A DNA stretch of 64,000 bases from JABDMH01 sp965223165 (GTDB taxonomy: Bacteria; Bacteroidota; Bacteroidia; Chitinophagales; Saprospiraceae), in contig CBDCVQ010000020.1 of the NCBI GenBank assembly GCA_965223165.1, forward strand, positions 248,001 through 312,000, given 5' to 3'. Positions 28,315-37,049 of this stretch are shown piece by piece. The translations under genes were made by a program, and so were the position numbers. The notes under the pieces were generated by a model. The model had not been told where the DNA came from. It made no database searches and saw only the letters and a program-made list of their open reading frames with translations. The stretch's first letter is position 1; every line of letters starts with the position of its first letter.

Positions 28315-28369
28315 AATGGGATCAATTTTGTGTCTGCCGGAAAAAGTACGAAAAAGAGGGGGTTTAGTT

Positions 28370-29617
28370 CGGAGTGACTTGAGTTCCGAGTTCGGAGTGA
28401 CTTGAGTTCGGAGTGACTTGAGTTCGGAGTGACTTGAGTTCGGAGTGACTTGAGTTCCGAGTTCCGAGTTCCGAGTGAGATCGGGTGATGCCTTGCGATA
28501 AGAAAAGGTCTATCTGAGATTCAGATGCTCCCTGACGCGAACTCGTCCCGCCACTCAAGTTCACTCAAGCGCACTCAAGCGCACTCAAGGCACTCGGAAC
28601 TAAACCATTGGAGTTGCGAGTTCGGAGTTCCGAGTTCCGAGTGAGATCGGGTGCTGTCTTGCGATAAGAAAAGGTCTATCTGAGATTCAGATGCTCCCTG
28701 ACGCGAGCTCGTCCCCACTCAAGTTCACTCAAGTGCACTCAAGGCACTCGGAACTAACCATTGGAGTTCCGAGTTCGGAGTGACTTGAGTTCCGAGTTTG
28801 GAGTGAGGTCAGGTGTTGTAATTGTGACAAGGGCTCATCCGGGATTCCATGCTCCCTGACGCGAGCTCGTCCCCCACTCAAGTTCACTCAAGCGCACTCA
28901 AGGCACTCGGAACTAAACCATTGGAGTTCCGAGTTTGGAGGGAGGTCAGGTGTTGTAATTGTGACAAGGGCTCATCCGATATTCCATGCCCCCTGACGCG
29001 AGCTCGTCCCCCACTCAAGTTCACTCAAGCGCACTCAAGGCACTCCGAACTAGAATCACTCAAGGCACTCGGAACTAACCATTGGAGTTGCGAGTATGGA
29101 GTGACTTGAGTTCTGAGTTCTGAGTTCCGAGTTCCGAGTGAGATCGGGTGCTGTCTTGCGATAAGAAAAGGTCTATCTGAGATTCAGATGCTCCCTGACG
29201 CGAGCTCGTCCCCACTCAAGTTCACTCAAGTGCACTCAAGGCACTCGGAACTAACCATTGGAGTGCCGAGTTTGGAGTGACTGGAGTTCAGAGTTCGGAG
29301 TGACTTGAGTTCTGAGTGACTTGAGTTCTGAGTTTGGAGTGAGATCAGGTGCTGTAATTGCGACAAGGGCTCATCCGATATTCCATGCTCCCTGACGCGA
29401 GCTCGTCCCCCACTCAAGTTCACTCAAGCGCACTCAAGGCACTCGGAACTAAACCATTGGAGTTCAGAGTTCTGAGTGACTCGAGTTCAGAGTTCTGAGT
29501 GAGGTCAGGCGCTATCTTGGAATAAGGAGAGGGCTCATACGAGATTCCATGCTTCCCTGCCGAGAGCTCGTCCCCAACTCAAGCTCACTCAAGCGCACTC
29601 AAGGCACTCGGAACTAG
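28370..29617. repeat. Tandem array of about 160-bp imperfectly palindromic units
   Basis: At least six units occur, tracked by ACCATTGGAGT near 28604, 28757, 28917, 29078, 29254 and 29452 (spacing 153-198 bp). In each, the left arm carries GAGTTCCGAGT and GACTTGAGTT words, a core of about 70 bp includes CTCCCTGACGCGAGCTCGTC, and the right arm carries ACTCAAG words and CACTCGGAACTA, the complement of the left arm. The array fills the space between the divergent ATP-grasp and glgB genes. Apparent reading frames inside it are low-complexity artefacts. It is not CRISPR: the units are contiguous and there are no unique spacers. Confidence 0.85.
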
Positions 29618-29673
29618 AATGACCCCACTCTGACGCTTTTCCTATCTTCCACAGATAAACGACATCAGGACAC

Positions 29674-31587
29674 ATGGCTGCCGGACCGATCCAACCTCAT
29701 ACACTGCTGACCGAATTTGACATCAGCCTTTTTCAGACGGGCAAGCACTTTCGGCTGTACGAGAAGCTGGGGGCGCGGGAGTTGGAGAAGGATGGAATAA
29801 AGGGCACCTACTTTGCCGTTTGGGCACCGATGGCCGCCTCAGTCAAGGTCGTCGGTGATTTTAATGCCTGGCAGGGGGACGACCATCGGCTGATGGTCCG
29901 GTGGGACAACTCCGGCATCTGGGAAGGTTTCGTTCCCGGCATGGGTGTCGGGGATCTGTATAAGTATGAAGTGCTAAGCCATGACGGCCAGCAGACGTTG
30001 ATCAAGAGCGATCCATTTGGCTATCAGCAGGAGGTCAAGCCCAAGACCGCCAGTATCGTCACCGACCTTTCGTATAAATGGAAGGACAAAAAATGGATGC
30101 GCAATCGAGCGAAGAAAAACAGCTTGAGTGCCCCCTATTCGGTCTACGAGGTCCATCTGGGCTCTTGGAAGATACATCCGGACGGGAGGCGGTATAGCTA
30201 CGATGACCTGATCGAACACTTGGTACCCTATGTGACCGAAATGGGCTTCACCCATGTGGAGTTTATGCCCATTATGGAGTTTCCGTTTGACGGATCTTGG
30301 GGATATCAGATCACCGCCTTTTTTGCGCCCACCAGTCGATTTGGAGATCCGCAGGGGTTCATGCGACTGGTAGAGGCCTTTCACCGGGCGGACATTGGTG
30401 TGATCCTGGACTGGGTGCCCTCCCACTTTCCTTCCGATGGACACGGCTTGGCCACCTTTGACGGCAGTTGCGTGTATGAGCATCCCGATCCGCAGCGAGG
30501 CTACCATCCGGATTGGAAGAGTCACATATTTAACTATGCGCGGCCCGAGGTACGTTCTTTCCTGATCTCCAATGCGCTGTACTGGCTGGAGGTGTACCAC
30601 ATTGACGGACTACGGGTGGACGCCGTCGCCTCCATTCTGCATTTGGACTATTCGCGGGAGGAAGGCGAGTGGACACCCAATATCTACGGGGGCAACTACT
30701 ATCTGGAGGCCGTGGATTTTGTTAAGGACTTCAACTTGGCCGTATACGAGCACTATCCCGATGTGCAGACGATCGCCGAAGAGTCGACCGCTTTTCCGAT
30801 GGTCACCCATCCCGTGCACCTGGGCGGGTTGGGATTTGGCATGAAGTGGATGATGGGTTGGATGAATGACACGTTGGAGTATTTCAAAGCCGACCCATTC
30901 TTCCGCCGATACGAGCAGGGCAAGCTCACATTTAATATGTTTTACGCCTACTCAGAAAACTATGTGTTGCCTTTTTCGCACGATGAGGTGGTGCATGGCA
31001 AGGCCTCGATGATCTACAAGATGCCGGGGGATGAATGGCAAAAGTTTGCCAACCTCCGTCTGCTCTATGGATACATGTACACCCATCCGGGCAACAAGCT
31101 ACTCTTCATGGGCAATGAGTGGGGGCAAACCAATGAATGGAACTATCAGCAAGAGCTCAGTTGGGGCTTGTTGGAATATGTGGTCCACCAGGGACTTCAG
31201 ACCGCCGTCAGAGAGCTAAATGAGCTGTTTAGGACCAGCAAGGCCCTGTACGAACAGCAATACGATCCAGCTGGATTTGAATGGATTGACTTTTCGGACG
31301 AGGAGCAGTCCGTCATCGTGTTCCTTCGCAAAGGCAAGAAGAGCAAGGATCAGATGGTCGTCATCTGCAATTTTACTCCGGAGACCAGAGACAAGTACCG
31401 CATCGGCGTGCCGGTCGAGGGCAAGTGGCAAGTGGCCTTTAACACCGACGAGGCCAAATATGGGGGGTCAGGATATCTCACGCGCAAGACACTCAAGACC
31501 AGCAAGAAGAAGTACCACGGTCGCGATCGATCACTCGTCATCAATCTACCACCGCTCGCAGCCGTAGTACTTCAACCCGTGTCTTAG
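29674..31587 (+). CDS. glgB: 1,4-alpha-glucan branching enzyme
   Basis: A 637-residue GH13 enzyme. The N-terminal CBM48/early-set domain (about 30-130: YFAVWAPMAASVKVVGDFNAW) is followed by the catalytic barrel. Catalytic residues are visible: nucleophile Asp316 (GLRVDAVAS), acid/base Glu369 (IAEES) and Asp437 (FSHDEVVHGK). WGYQITAFFAPTSRFG and FMGNEWGQTNEWNY are branching-enzyme signatures. It transfers alpha-1,4 chains to make alpha-1,6 branches in glycogen, in the cytoplasm. The gene starts 57 bp after the end of the repeat array, and a small CBM48 protein gene is convergent downstream. No other glycogen gene is in the window. Confidence 0.95.
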   Translation: MAAGPIQPHTLLTEFDISLFQTGKHFRLYEKLGARELEKDGIKGTYFAVWAPMAASVKVVGDFNAWQGDDHRLMVRWDNSGIWEGFVPGMGVGDLYKYEVLSHDGQQTLIKSDPFGYQQEVKPKTASIVTDLSYKWKDKKWMRNRAKKNSLSAPYSVYEVHLGSWKIHPDGRRYSYDDLIEHLVPYVTEMGFTHVEFMPIMEFPFDGSWGYQITAFFAPTSRFGDPQGFMRLVEAFHRADIGVILDWVPSHFPSDGHGLATFDGSCVYEHPDPQRGYHPDWKSHIFNYARPEVRSFLISNALYWLEVYHIDGLRVDAVASILHLDYSREEGEWTPNIYGGNYYLEAVDFVKDFNLAVYEHYPDVQTIAEESTAFPMVTHPVHLGGLGFGMKWMMGWMNDTLEYFKADPFFRRYEQGKLTFNMFYAYSENYVLPFSHDEVVHGKASMIYKMPGDEWQKFANLRLLYGYMYTHPGNKLLFMGNEWGQTNEWNYQQELSWGLLEYVVHQGLQTAVRELNELFRTSKALYEQQYDPAGFEWIDFSDEEQSVIVFLRKGKKSKDQMVVICNFTPETRDKYRIGVPVEGKWQVAFNTDEAKYGGSGYLTRKTLKTSKKKYHGRDRSLVINLPPLAAVVLQPVS

Positions 31588-31721
31588 GCCTACTGCTATG
31601 GGCTGGATGATGCCCACTGCGCAGGGGGTTTACTGGCGCAATGTCGGGTACGCACCGCCGAGAGCCGTTGGATCGGCCTAGGAAAAATCTGTTTTGAGTT
31701 TCTTTGTCCGAAGGGCGTGGG

Positions 31722-32030
31722 TCAGACGCTAACCACACCGTTTTCTTCGTAGCTGACGCCCGTGGGTACATAGCGATCTGCCTGATCGTCATTCTCCCAG
31801 CTCTTACCATCCAACAGGTAGCGGAATTGGTAGTCTTTGCCCGAGTCCAGGTCCAGGGTCGCTGTGAACGCACCGCTCTTGAGTTTTTTCATCTTGCCCT
31901 TCTTGGGATTCCAGTCGTTGAAGTCTCCCAAGATGGTGGCCTTCTTGGCCTCTTTGGCAGCCTCCGACTGCAATTTGAAGGTTACTTTGCAAACGGGCTT
32001 CGACTTGAGGAATTTTTTGGTAACACTCAT
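31722..32030 (-). CDS. Small CBM48 / glycogen-binding-domain protein
   Basis: A 102-residue protein consisting of one early-set domain. KVTFKLQSEAAKEAKKATILGD (start of domain), then GDFNDWNPKKGKMKKL, DYQFRYLLDG and an acidic, Asn-containing tail are the standard strands of CBM48/AMPK-beta-type glycogen-binding modules; the Trp in DWNP and the Tyr/Phe strand are the sugar-contacting positions. No catalytic domain is attached. Stand-alone modules of this kind occur in many Bacteroidota. Its place next to glgB fits glycogen association, perhaps as a scaffold, but this is inference. Confidence 0.88.
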   Translation of the reverse strand: MSVTKKFLKSKPVCKVTFKLQSEAAKEAKKATILGDFNDWNPKKGKMKKLKSGAFTATLDLDSGKDYQFRYLLDGKSWENDDQADRYVPTGVSYEENGVVSV

Positions 32031-32684
32031 GACAATTGTTTTAAATAGTTAGTAAGCAAGCGTTAGTTTTGGTTTACCTCGGTTTTGAGGCCGCAAATGT
32101 AAAGAAAAAACGGGAGGGGCCTTTTCGAGCCATGAATCGGATGCCAGATTGTGACAACCAAAACTGGCTGGATGCACACAATGATCTGATATTCAACCTA
32201 TTAAATCCAGTGTTATGTTTATGTGAAATGAGAATCTCAGAGGTGAGGAACACCTCCATTTTGCTGGACATTTAATCCATGCCTGGCATGGATCCAAGTA
32301 CAATCGTCACACCAGTCATGTAAGCATTTCGTCCGATCAGCAGCCATAATGGGCCGCTTCTGGCCAGATATGGTAGACTATCACGTCCAATCCCTTGACT
32401 TCGCTTGAATTTCCTTCGGGTCCTCTGACAATGTGATTACCCCCCTGTGCTTAGAGGCGTCCAACCCATCAGCACTTTGCTTGTCTAGCATAGCTAATAG
32501 GTGATCCATCTGCCCTTTCTTTATTGTGATCACCATCACGCCTGATTTCTCTAAGGATACGCCTGCACCAAGTTAGCAGTTCTCCTTACGATCCCATAGC
32601 ACGTTTTGGGCCGCAGACCGAGGAGTTCAATTCTTGGATATGGATTGTTAACTTGGGCACCATCACTTCTTTCAAAATCGAGCA
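32031..32684. other. 654-bp region between CBM48 and asparaginase genes
   Basis: Apart from one 51-codon minus-strand frame (32381-32536, listed separately) nothing recognisable was found. The stretch is more AT-rich than its neighbours and looks like decayed coding sequence. It should also contain the promoters of the two divergent flanking genes, whose exact positions I cannot place. Confidence 0.5.
32381..32536 (-). CDS. Small antitoxin-like protein (possible remnant)
   Basis: A 51-residue frame starting at an ATG and ending KEIQAKSRDWT. From memory the pattern LDASKHRGVITLSEDPKEIQ closely resembles the C-terminal region of small Bacteroidota antitoxin-like proteins (FDAxKxxGxI...DPxxIQ...RDEW) usually encoded before a PIN-type toxin. 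Here the chain ends early (RDWT instead of RDEW plus a few residues) and no PIN gene follows on the minus strand; the downstream sequence has several stops in all frames. It is therefore probably an orphan or decayed antitoxin. The N-terminus may begin slightly upstream at a GTG two codons earlier. Confidence 0.45.
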   Translation of the reverse strand: MVITIKKGQMDHLLAMLDKQSADGLDASKHRGVITLSEDPKEIQAKSRDWT

Positions 32685-33728
32685 ATGAATAATCGACGCT
32701 ACTTTCTTCAGAGATTGACCCAATTTGGCGTGAGTCTTCCCTTTATTAAGGCTGCCTTTGATCGACCATCAAATCCCACACCTGCTGCCGCCGGCCTACC
32801 GGTAATTCTCTGCAGTAGAGGGGAAAGCTGGGGAAAAAAGGTGCTCCAACCGGCATGGGACACCTTACAGCGATCTGGCAGTATCCTGGATGCGGTGGAG
32901 GCAGGAGCCAATGTTGTCGAGCTTGATCCCGATGATACGTCGGTGGGCTATGGCGGCCTACCCAACGAACACGGTGTCGTCACCCTCGATGCCTCCGTCA
33001 TGTATGGTCCTACCCACAACTGTGGCTCTGTAGCTGCCCTGGAGCGCATCAAGACCCCCTGCTCGGTAGCCAGACTGGTCATGGAGCGCACGGACCACAT
33101 GATGCTCGTCGGCCAAGGTGCCTTGCAGTTTGCCCGCGCCCATGGCTTCCAAGAAGAGAACCTGCTGACTGAGCGAGCCCGACTCCACTGGGTGCGTTGG
33201 AAAGAAAACCTGAGCGACCGGGACGACTGGCTACCACCGGCCGACGGCAAATATGGGATCCAAAAGCGGACCACCGGCACCATCAATGTACTTGGCATTG
33301 ATGCCAATGGCGACGTGGCCGGCATCACTACCACCAGCGGCCTCTTTGGCAAGCTACCCGGCCGGGTAGGCGATTCTCCCATCATTGGCGCTGGCCTATA
33401 TGTGGACAACCGCGTCGGCGCTGCCGGCGCCACAGGCCGGGGGGAGGAAGTCATCCGCACCTGTGGCAGCTTCTATGTGGTCGAAAAGATGAGCCAAGGT
33501 ATGAGCCCCCAAGAAGCCTGCGAAGCCGCCTGCCAACGTATCGTCGAAATCAACGGCGGCCTCGACACCGGCGACTACAACGATAAATTCGTCGCCGTCA
33601 ACAAGGCCGGTGAGGTGGGCTGCGCTGCCATCCGCGGCCGGAAAGGTCGGCATCCCTTTGTGGCGTACATCAACCAGGATGGCTTTCAGGCGGTGGAGGG
33701 TAGCTCGTTGGTGATGGTGGAGGAGTGA
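32685..33728 (+). CDS. N4-(beta-N-acetylglucosaminyl)-L-asparaginase (glycosylasparaginase), Ntn hydrolase
   Basis: A 347-residue family T2 Ntn hydrolase. The N-terminus MNNRRYFLQRLTQFG is a Tat-like signal with a paired Arg, suggesting export. The autoproteolysis site is RTTGTINVLGID, with Thr199 as the expected new N-terminal nucleophile; the preceding residue is Gly rather than Asp, as in some bacterial relatives. Further landmarks are GYGGLPNEHGVVTLDASVM and GAAGATGRGEEVI, the latter near the substrate pocket. It would cleave the GlcNAc-Asn bond of glycoprotein remnants. It is monocistronic, convergent with the ATPase gene; its last 220 bp recur as a decayed copy at 35050. Confidence 0.88.
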   Translation: MNNRRYFLQRLTQFGVSLPFIKAAFDRPSNPTPAAAGLPVILCSRGESWGKKVLQPAWDTLQRSGSILDAVEAGANVVELDPDDTSVGYGGLPNEHGVVTLDASVMYGPTHNCGSVAALERIKTPCSVARLVMERTDHMMLVGQGALQFARAHGFQEENLLTERARLHWVRWKENLSDRDDWLPPADGKYGIQKRTTGTINVLGIDANGDVAGITTTSGLFGKLPGRVGDSPIIGAGLYVDNRVGAAGATGRGEEVIRTCGSFYVVEKMSQGMSPQEACEAACQRIVEINGGLDTGDYNDKFVAVNKAGEVGCAAIRGRKGRHPFVAYINQDGFQAVEGSSLVMVEE

Positions 33729-33772
33729 TGAGCTTGTCACTGATGGTGAACCAAGGTGATCGTTCAATGGAG

Positions 33773-34945
33773 CTAGAGGTGGGGTAAACCTTCCTTGAGA
33801 AACGAAATGAGACTGTAGACTAGGGTGTCATGGGAAGTTGGATATGTATCTGACGCCGGCGTTACGATGAACTTTCGATCCACCTCCAAGTCAGCACATG
33901 CGACATAAAATCCTCTCGAAATCTTGGGACTGTTGCTATACTTGATTTCTATCGCTGCCACAGGTACTTGACCACGTACTAGCAGCAAATCTATCTCTGC
34001 TCCTGCATGTGTGCGGTAGAAGTATAACTCAAGGCCTTCGGGTCTATGGTGGCGAATTTGCTCGATGACATAACCCTCCCAAGAGGCGCCCACTATGGGG
34101 TGAGAGATCAGTTGGTCATAGTCGCTGATATGCTGAAAGAAATGAAGTATGCCGCTGTCGACCAGGTATACTTTGGGCGCCTTGACCAACCGTTTGCCGA
34201 TATTTATAAACCATGGCCTTAGTCGGTGCAGCAGAAACGCTCCCTCCATAAAGTCTAGATATCGATTGACCGCTGGACCCGTGACGCCCAATGATCTAGA
34301 CAGATCTTGCATGTTTAGTAATCCACCATGGTGATAGGAGAGAATGGTCCAAAGACGTCTGGTTAAGGAAGCATTAAATCTCAAACCAAACATGACATTT
34401 AGATCGCGTTCTACGTATGATCGCACAAAACTAGACATCCAATCGGTGCGTGCCTTCTTATCATCTGCAAGAAACGCTCGGGGAAATCCCCCGCGAAGCC
34501 AATGTACCTGTTGGCTGTACTTGGGAAAGACCTCGTCCAGTCGAAATGGAGGCAAATCAATAAAGTTGATTCTTCCGGCAAGGGATTCTGAAACGCCACT
34601 TACCAATTGTGGTGCTGCGGATCCCAGCAGTAGATACTTTCCCATTCGCCGATCGCGATCAATCAAGCCACGCAACGTATCGAAAAGATGAGGCATGGCC
34701 TGCACCTCATCTAGAATCACCAATTTGTCGCCATGATGATCAAGAAATGTCTCGGCATCGGAGAGTTTCACGCGATCCCGAGGCAGCTCCAAATCCAGGT
34801 GGATTGTTGGTGTTTCATACTGCTCCGCCAACTGAAAAGCTAGTGTCGTCTTTCCGACCTGCCTGGCACCCAAGATCAGGGTAGCCGGAGCCAGGCCAAG
34901 CTTATCGAGCAAAAGCTCCTGGTACTGTCTCGCTATCAAAGTCAT
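33773..34945 (-). CDS. AAA ATPase with DUF4143 C-terminal domain
   Basis: A 390-residue protein with Walker A GARQVGKTT (about 26-34) and Walker B KLVILDEVQ (about 74-82), followed by the winged-helix/nuclease-like DUF4143 half. The latter includes SFVRSYVERDLN, SRSLGVTGPAVNRYLDFMEG and, near the end, GAEIDLLLVRG and VAAIEIKYS, which look like restriction-nuclease-fold residues. These proteins are widespread and often mobile in gut and marine Bacteroidota; their function is not well defined. It is convergent with the asparaginase gene. About 650 bp covering its 3' part and the asparaginase end recur upstream. Confidence 0.9.
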   Translation of the reverse strand: MTLIARQYQELLLDKLGLAPATLILGARQVGKTTLAFQLAEQYETPTIHLDLELPRDRVKLSDAETFLDHHGDKLVILDEVQAMPHLFDTLRGLIDRDRRMGKYLLLGSAAPQLVSGVSESLAGRINFIDLPPFRLDEVFPKYSQQVHWLRGGFPRAFLADDKKARTDWMSSFVRSYVERDLNVMFGLRFNASLTRRLWTILSYHHGGLLNMQDLSRSLGVTGPAVNRYLDFMEGAFLLHRLRPWFINIGKRLVKAPKVYLVDSGILHFFQHISDYDQLISHPIVGASWEGYVIEQIRHHRPEGLELYFYRTHAGAEIDLLLVRGQVPVAAIEIKYSNSPKISRGFYVACADLEVDRKFIVTPASDTYPTSHDTLVYSLISFLKEGLPHL

Positions 34946-35049
34946 CTGAACGCAAAAGCATCTAACCTTGCAAATATAAGTTTACACTTTCAATTTTCAA
35001 GTTTTCATGTTTCTAAAAATAGAATATCACGACCCTTAATTAGATTTTT

Positions 35050-35269
35050 CAAGAAGCCTGTGAAGCCGCCTGTCAGCGCATCGTGAAGATCAACGGCGGA
35101 CTGGACACCGGCGACTACAACGATAGATTCGTCGCCGTCAACAAAGCAGGGAGAGGTCGGGTACGCTGCCATTCGCGGACGGAAAGGTCGGCATCCCTTT
35201 GCGGCGTACATTAATGAGGATGGCTTTCAAGCGGTGGAGGGTAGCTCATTGGTGATGGTGGATGAGTGA
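35050..35269 (+). pseudogene. Decayed copy of the asparaginase gene 3' end
   Basis: The DNA matches the last 220 bp of the asparaginase gene (33509-33728) with scattered substitutions and an insertion near 35152 that breaks the frame, ending at the equivalent stop codon. It has no start of its own. It is the first part of a duplicated block that also covers the end of the ATPase gene. Confidence 0.85.
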
Positions 35270-35325
35270 TGAGCTTGTCACTGAAGGTGAACCAAGGTGA
35301 TCATTCAATGGAGCTAGAGGTGGGG

Positions 35326-35690
35326 TCAACCTTCCTTGAGAAACGAAATGAGACTGTAGACTAGGGTGTCATGGGTAGTCGGATATGTATCTGACGCCGG
35401 CGTTACGATGAACTTTCGATCCACCTCCAAGTCAGCAGATGCGACATAAAATCCTCTCGAAATCTTGGGACTGTTGCTATACTTTATTTCGATCCCTGCC
35501 ACGTCCTTGACCACGTACGAGCAGCAAATTCTATCCCTGCTCCTGCATGTGCGCGATAGAAGTATAACTCAAGGTCTTCGGGTCTATGGTGGCGAATCTG
35601 CTCGATGCCATAACCCTCCCAAGAGGCGCCCACTATGGGGTGAGAGATCAGCTGATCATAGTCGCTGAAAGAAATGAAGTATGCGCTATG
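35326..35690 (-). pseudogene. Decayed copy of the DUF4143 ATPase gene 3' end
   Basis: On the minus strand this segment reads as the last ~120 residues of the ATPase (SHPIVGASWEGY, IRHHRPE, then IKYSNSPKISRGFYVA) but with two frame-disrupting small indels around 35500-35530 and a deletion at its start near 35668. It parallels 33780-34155 of the intact gene. Together with the neighbouring asparaginase remnant it shows that a block of about 640 bp was duplicated and then decayed. Confidence 0.85.
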
Positions 35691-35896
35691 GTTTTGGGTG
35701 ACCGCCACCCTGCACACCGATCCCTCCTGCGGTATCCTGCATACTTTTATTTGGCGAGGTCGGTGCACTCTTCACTGGATGTCGTATGTTGTAACTAGAT
35801 AATGGATGCTTTCACACTCACGCTATGGTAGCGAGACTCTTCAAGCCTTACGCAGCTATGACCCTAACATCTTCTAACCAATTAACTAACACAAGC

Positions 35897-36639
35897 ATGA
35901 TTCGCTCAGTGATTTGCTTTTTTCTCTTCTCGTTTTTCGCCTGCACCGACGACATTGGGGAGATGGAAGATTGCGACATCAACTTAGAGCCAGAGGATTC
36001 ATATATGTATCCGGTAGTGCCAGGTATGCCGGAATGGGCGGAACTGAAAACGGGGGAAGATCGACTTGCTGCAACACAAGTGTCACAAGAAACTGCTAGA
36101 AGGATGTCTACGGATGGTTTGATTGAAACTTGGTTAACCTATCCGGGAGAAAATCTAATAAACTATATAATAGCTGGGTATATGCGATGAGCTATTTTAA
36201 GGAACACTTTAATGGGTTGGGAGAACTCATTACGAGAGGAAATGCGGGGTGCAAGATCTTAGCTCGATATCAAGCCATGGATTTGCACACCTTTCCAAGT
36301 ATAATTGACCATTTGAGATTGGTGGGATTAGTTTGCGATTTTGACATATTAAGACATATGACAACCCAAGAGCGGCATGTGCTCATTAGCCACGCGGTTG
36401 ATAATCATGAGATTCAAAAGCAGTACGTTGATTTTTACTCTCTGATAAGCATAGAAATTTCTCTTTGGGTTTGCGCCCGCACAATGCTCTATCTTGAGTA
36501 TCAACCATTTCTTGAAGATGTGGAAAGATCTGAAGACCTATGGCTATGGATGGAAACTGGGCATCTCGCCTCGCATTTGTCGTACGACAGTTTTGAAGTA
36601 CAATCAGTCATCAAGCATGCTTTGCATTTTAAGAATTAG
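35897..36639 (+). pseudogene. Lipoprotein of a Bacteroidota 'MSTxGLIxT' family, frameshifted
   Basis: The first frame (Met at 35897) has a lipoprotein signal (FFLFSFFAC) and reaches ARRMSTDGLIETWLTYPGENL before stopping near 36190. The next frame, +1 shifted, continues the same family pattern: HFNGLGELITRGNAGCKILARYQAMD and on to 36639. Family members that I recall have MSTxGL(I/L)xTxLxYP and FNGxxELxxRxDAGxxLL in a single chain, so these are one gene with a shift at about 36170-36190. It could be a true mutation, a sequencing error or less likely a programmed shift. The function of the family is unknown to me. Confidence 0.7.
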
Positions 36640-36655
36640 AGAATAATATGTCAGG

Positions 36656-36680
36656 TCATCGGCCGTAACGGCTGACTTTT
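36656..36680 (+). terminator. Weak intrinsic terminator
   Basis: GGCCGTAACGGC, a short G+C stem with a TAA loop, is followed by TGACTTTTT just after the frameshifted lipoprotein gene. The stem is only four or five pairs, so confidence is low. Confidence 0.35.
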
Positions 36681-36899
36681 TCAGTCGAGCTCGATTGGCA
36701 ACGGGCACCACATCACCTGCAAGTCGAATATTAGCAAGATCATCTCTTGCTCGGCTAAGCTGAGGAGTCGACGACTCAAACGAATGTCATGACCCTGTAA
36801 CCGTCGGCGTAGTGTCGCATAACTGATTTGCAGTATGGTCGCAATTTCCTGCTTGGTGCGCGGTTTCTTCTCTAGGCGCAAGGCGGCCGTATAATGCAT
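36681..36899 (-). CDS. Small HTH protein (paralogue of the one at 50236)
   Basis: A 72-residue protein. The core RTKQEIATILQISYATLRRRL is a helix-turn-helix of the 'check the next helix' type, preceded by the basic LRLEKKP. It aligns without gaps to the protein at 50236-50439, with about 34 identical residues over 53 (RTKQEIA, ISY, TLRRRL, RLL, QE, IFD shared). It is downstream of the RND gene at 37050 by 150 bp, on the same strand. A role in transcriptional control or replication/transposition is possible but not shown. Both copies sit at the edges of the AT-rich block. Confidence 0.7.
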   Translation of the reverse strand: MHYTAALRLEKKPRTKQEIATILQISYATLRRRLQGHDIRLSRRLLSLAEQEMILLIFDLQVMWCPLPIELD

Positions 36900-37049
36900 C
36901 GATGACGGTTTTAGGTCATGCCAGAAAGGGACAAGCCTCTCACATCCCTGACAATGTATTACTGCAAGTGTGCACGCAGCACTTCAAATATACACATTAT
37001 GACAATATAAGGCCAGCGCTTGTTGTTCGATGGTGACTGGATGCTTCCG

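Noticed and set aside
28370..29617. CRISPR array
   Set aside because: Units are about 160 bp, contiguous and nearly identical throughout; there are no unique spacers and no cas genes.
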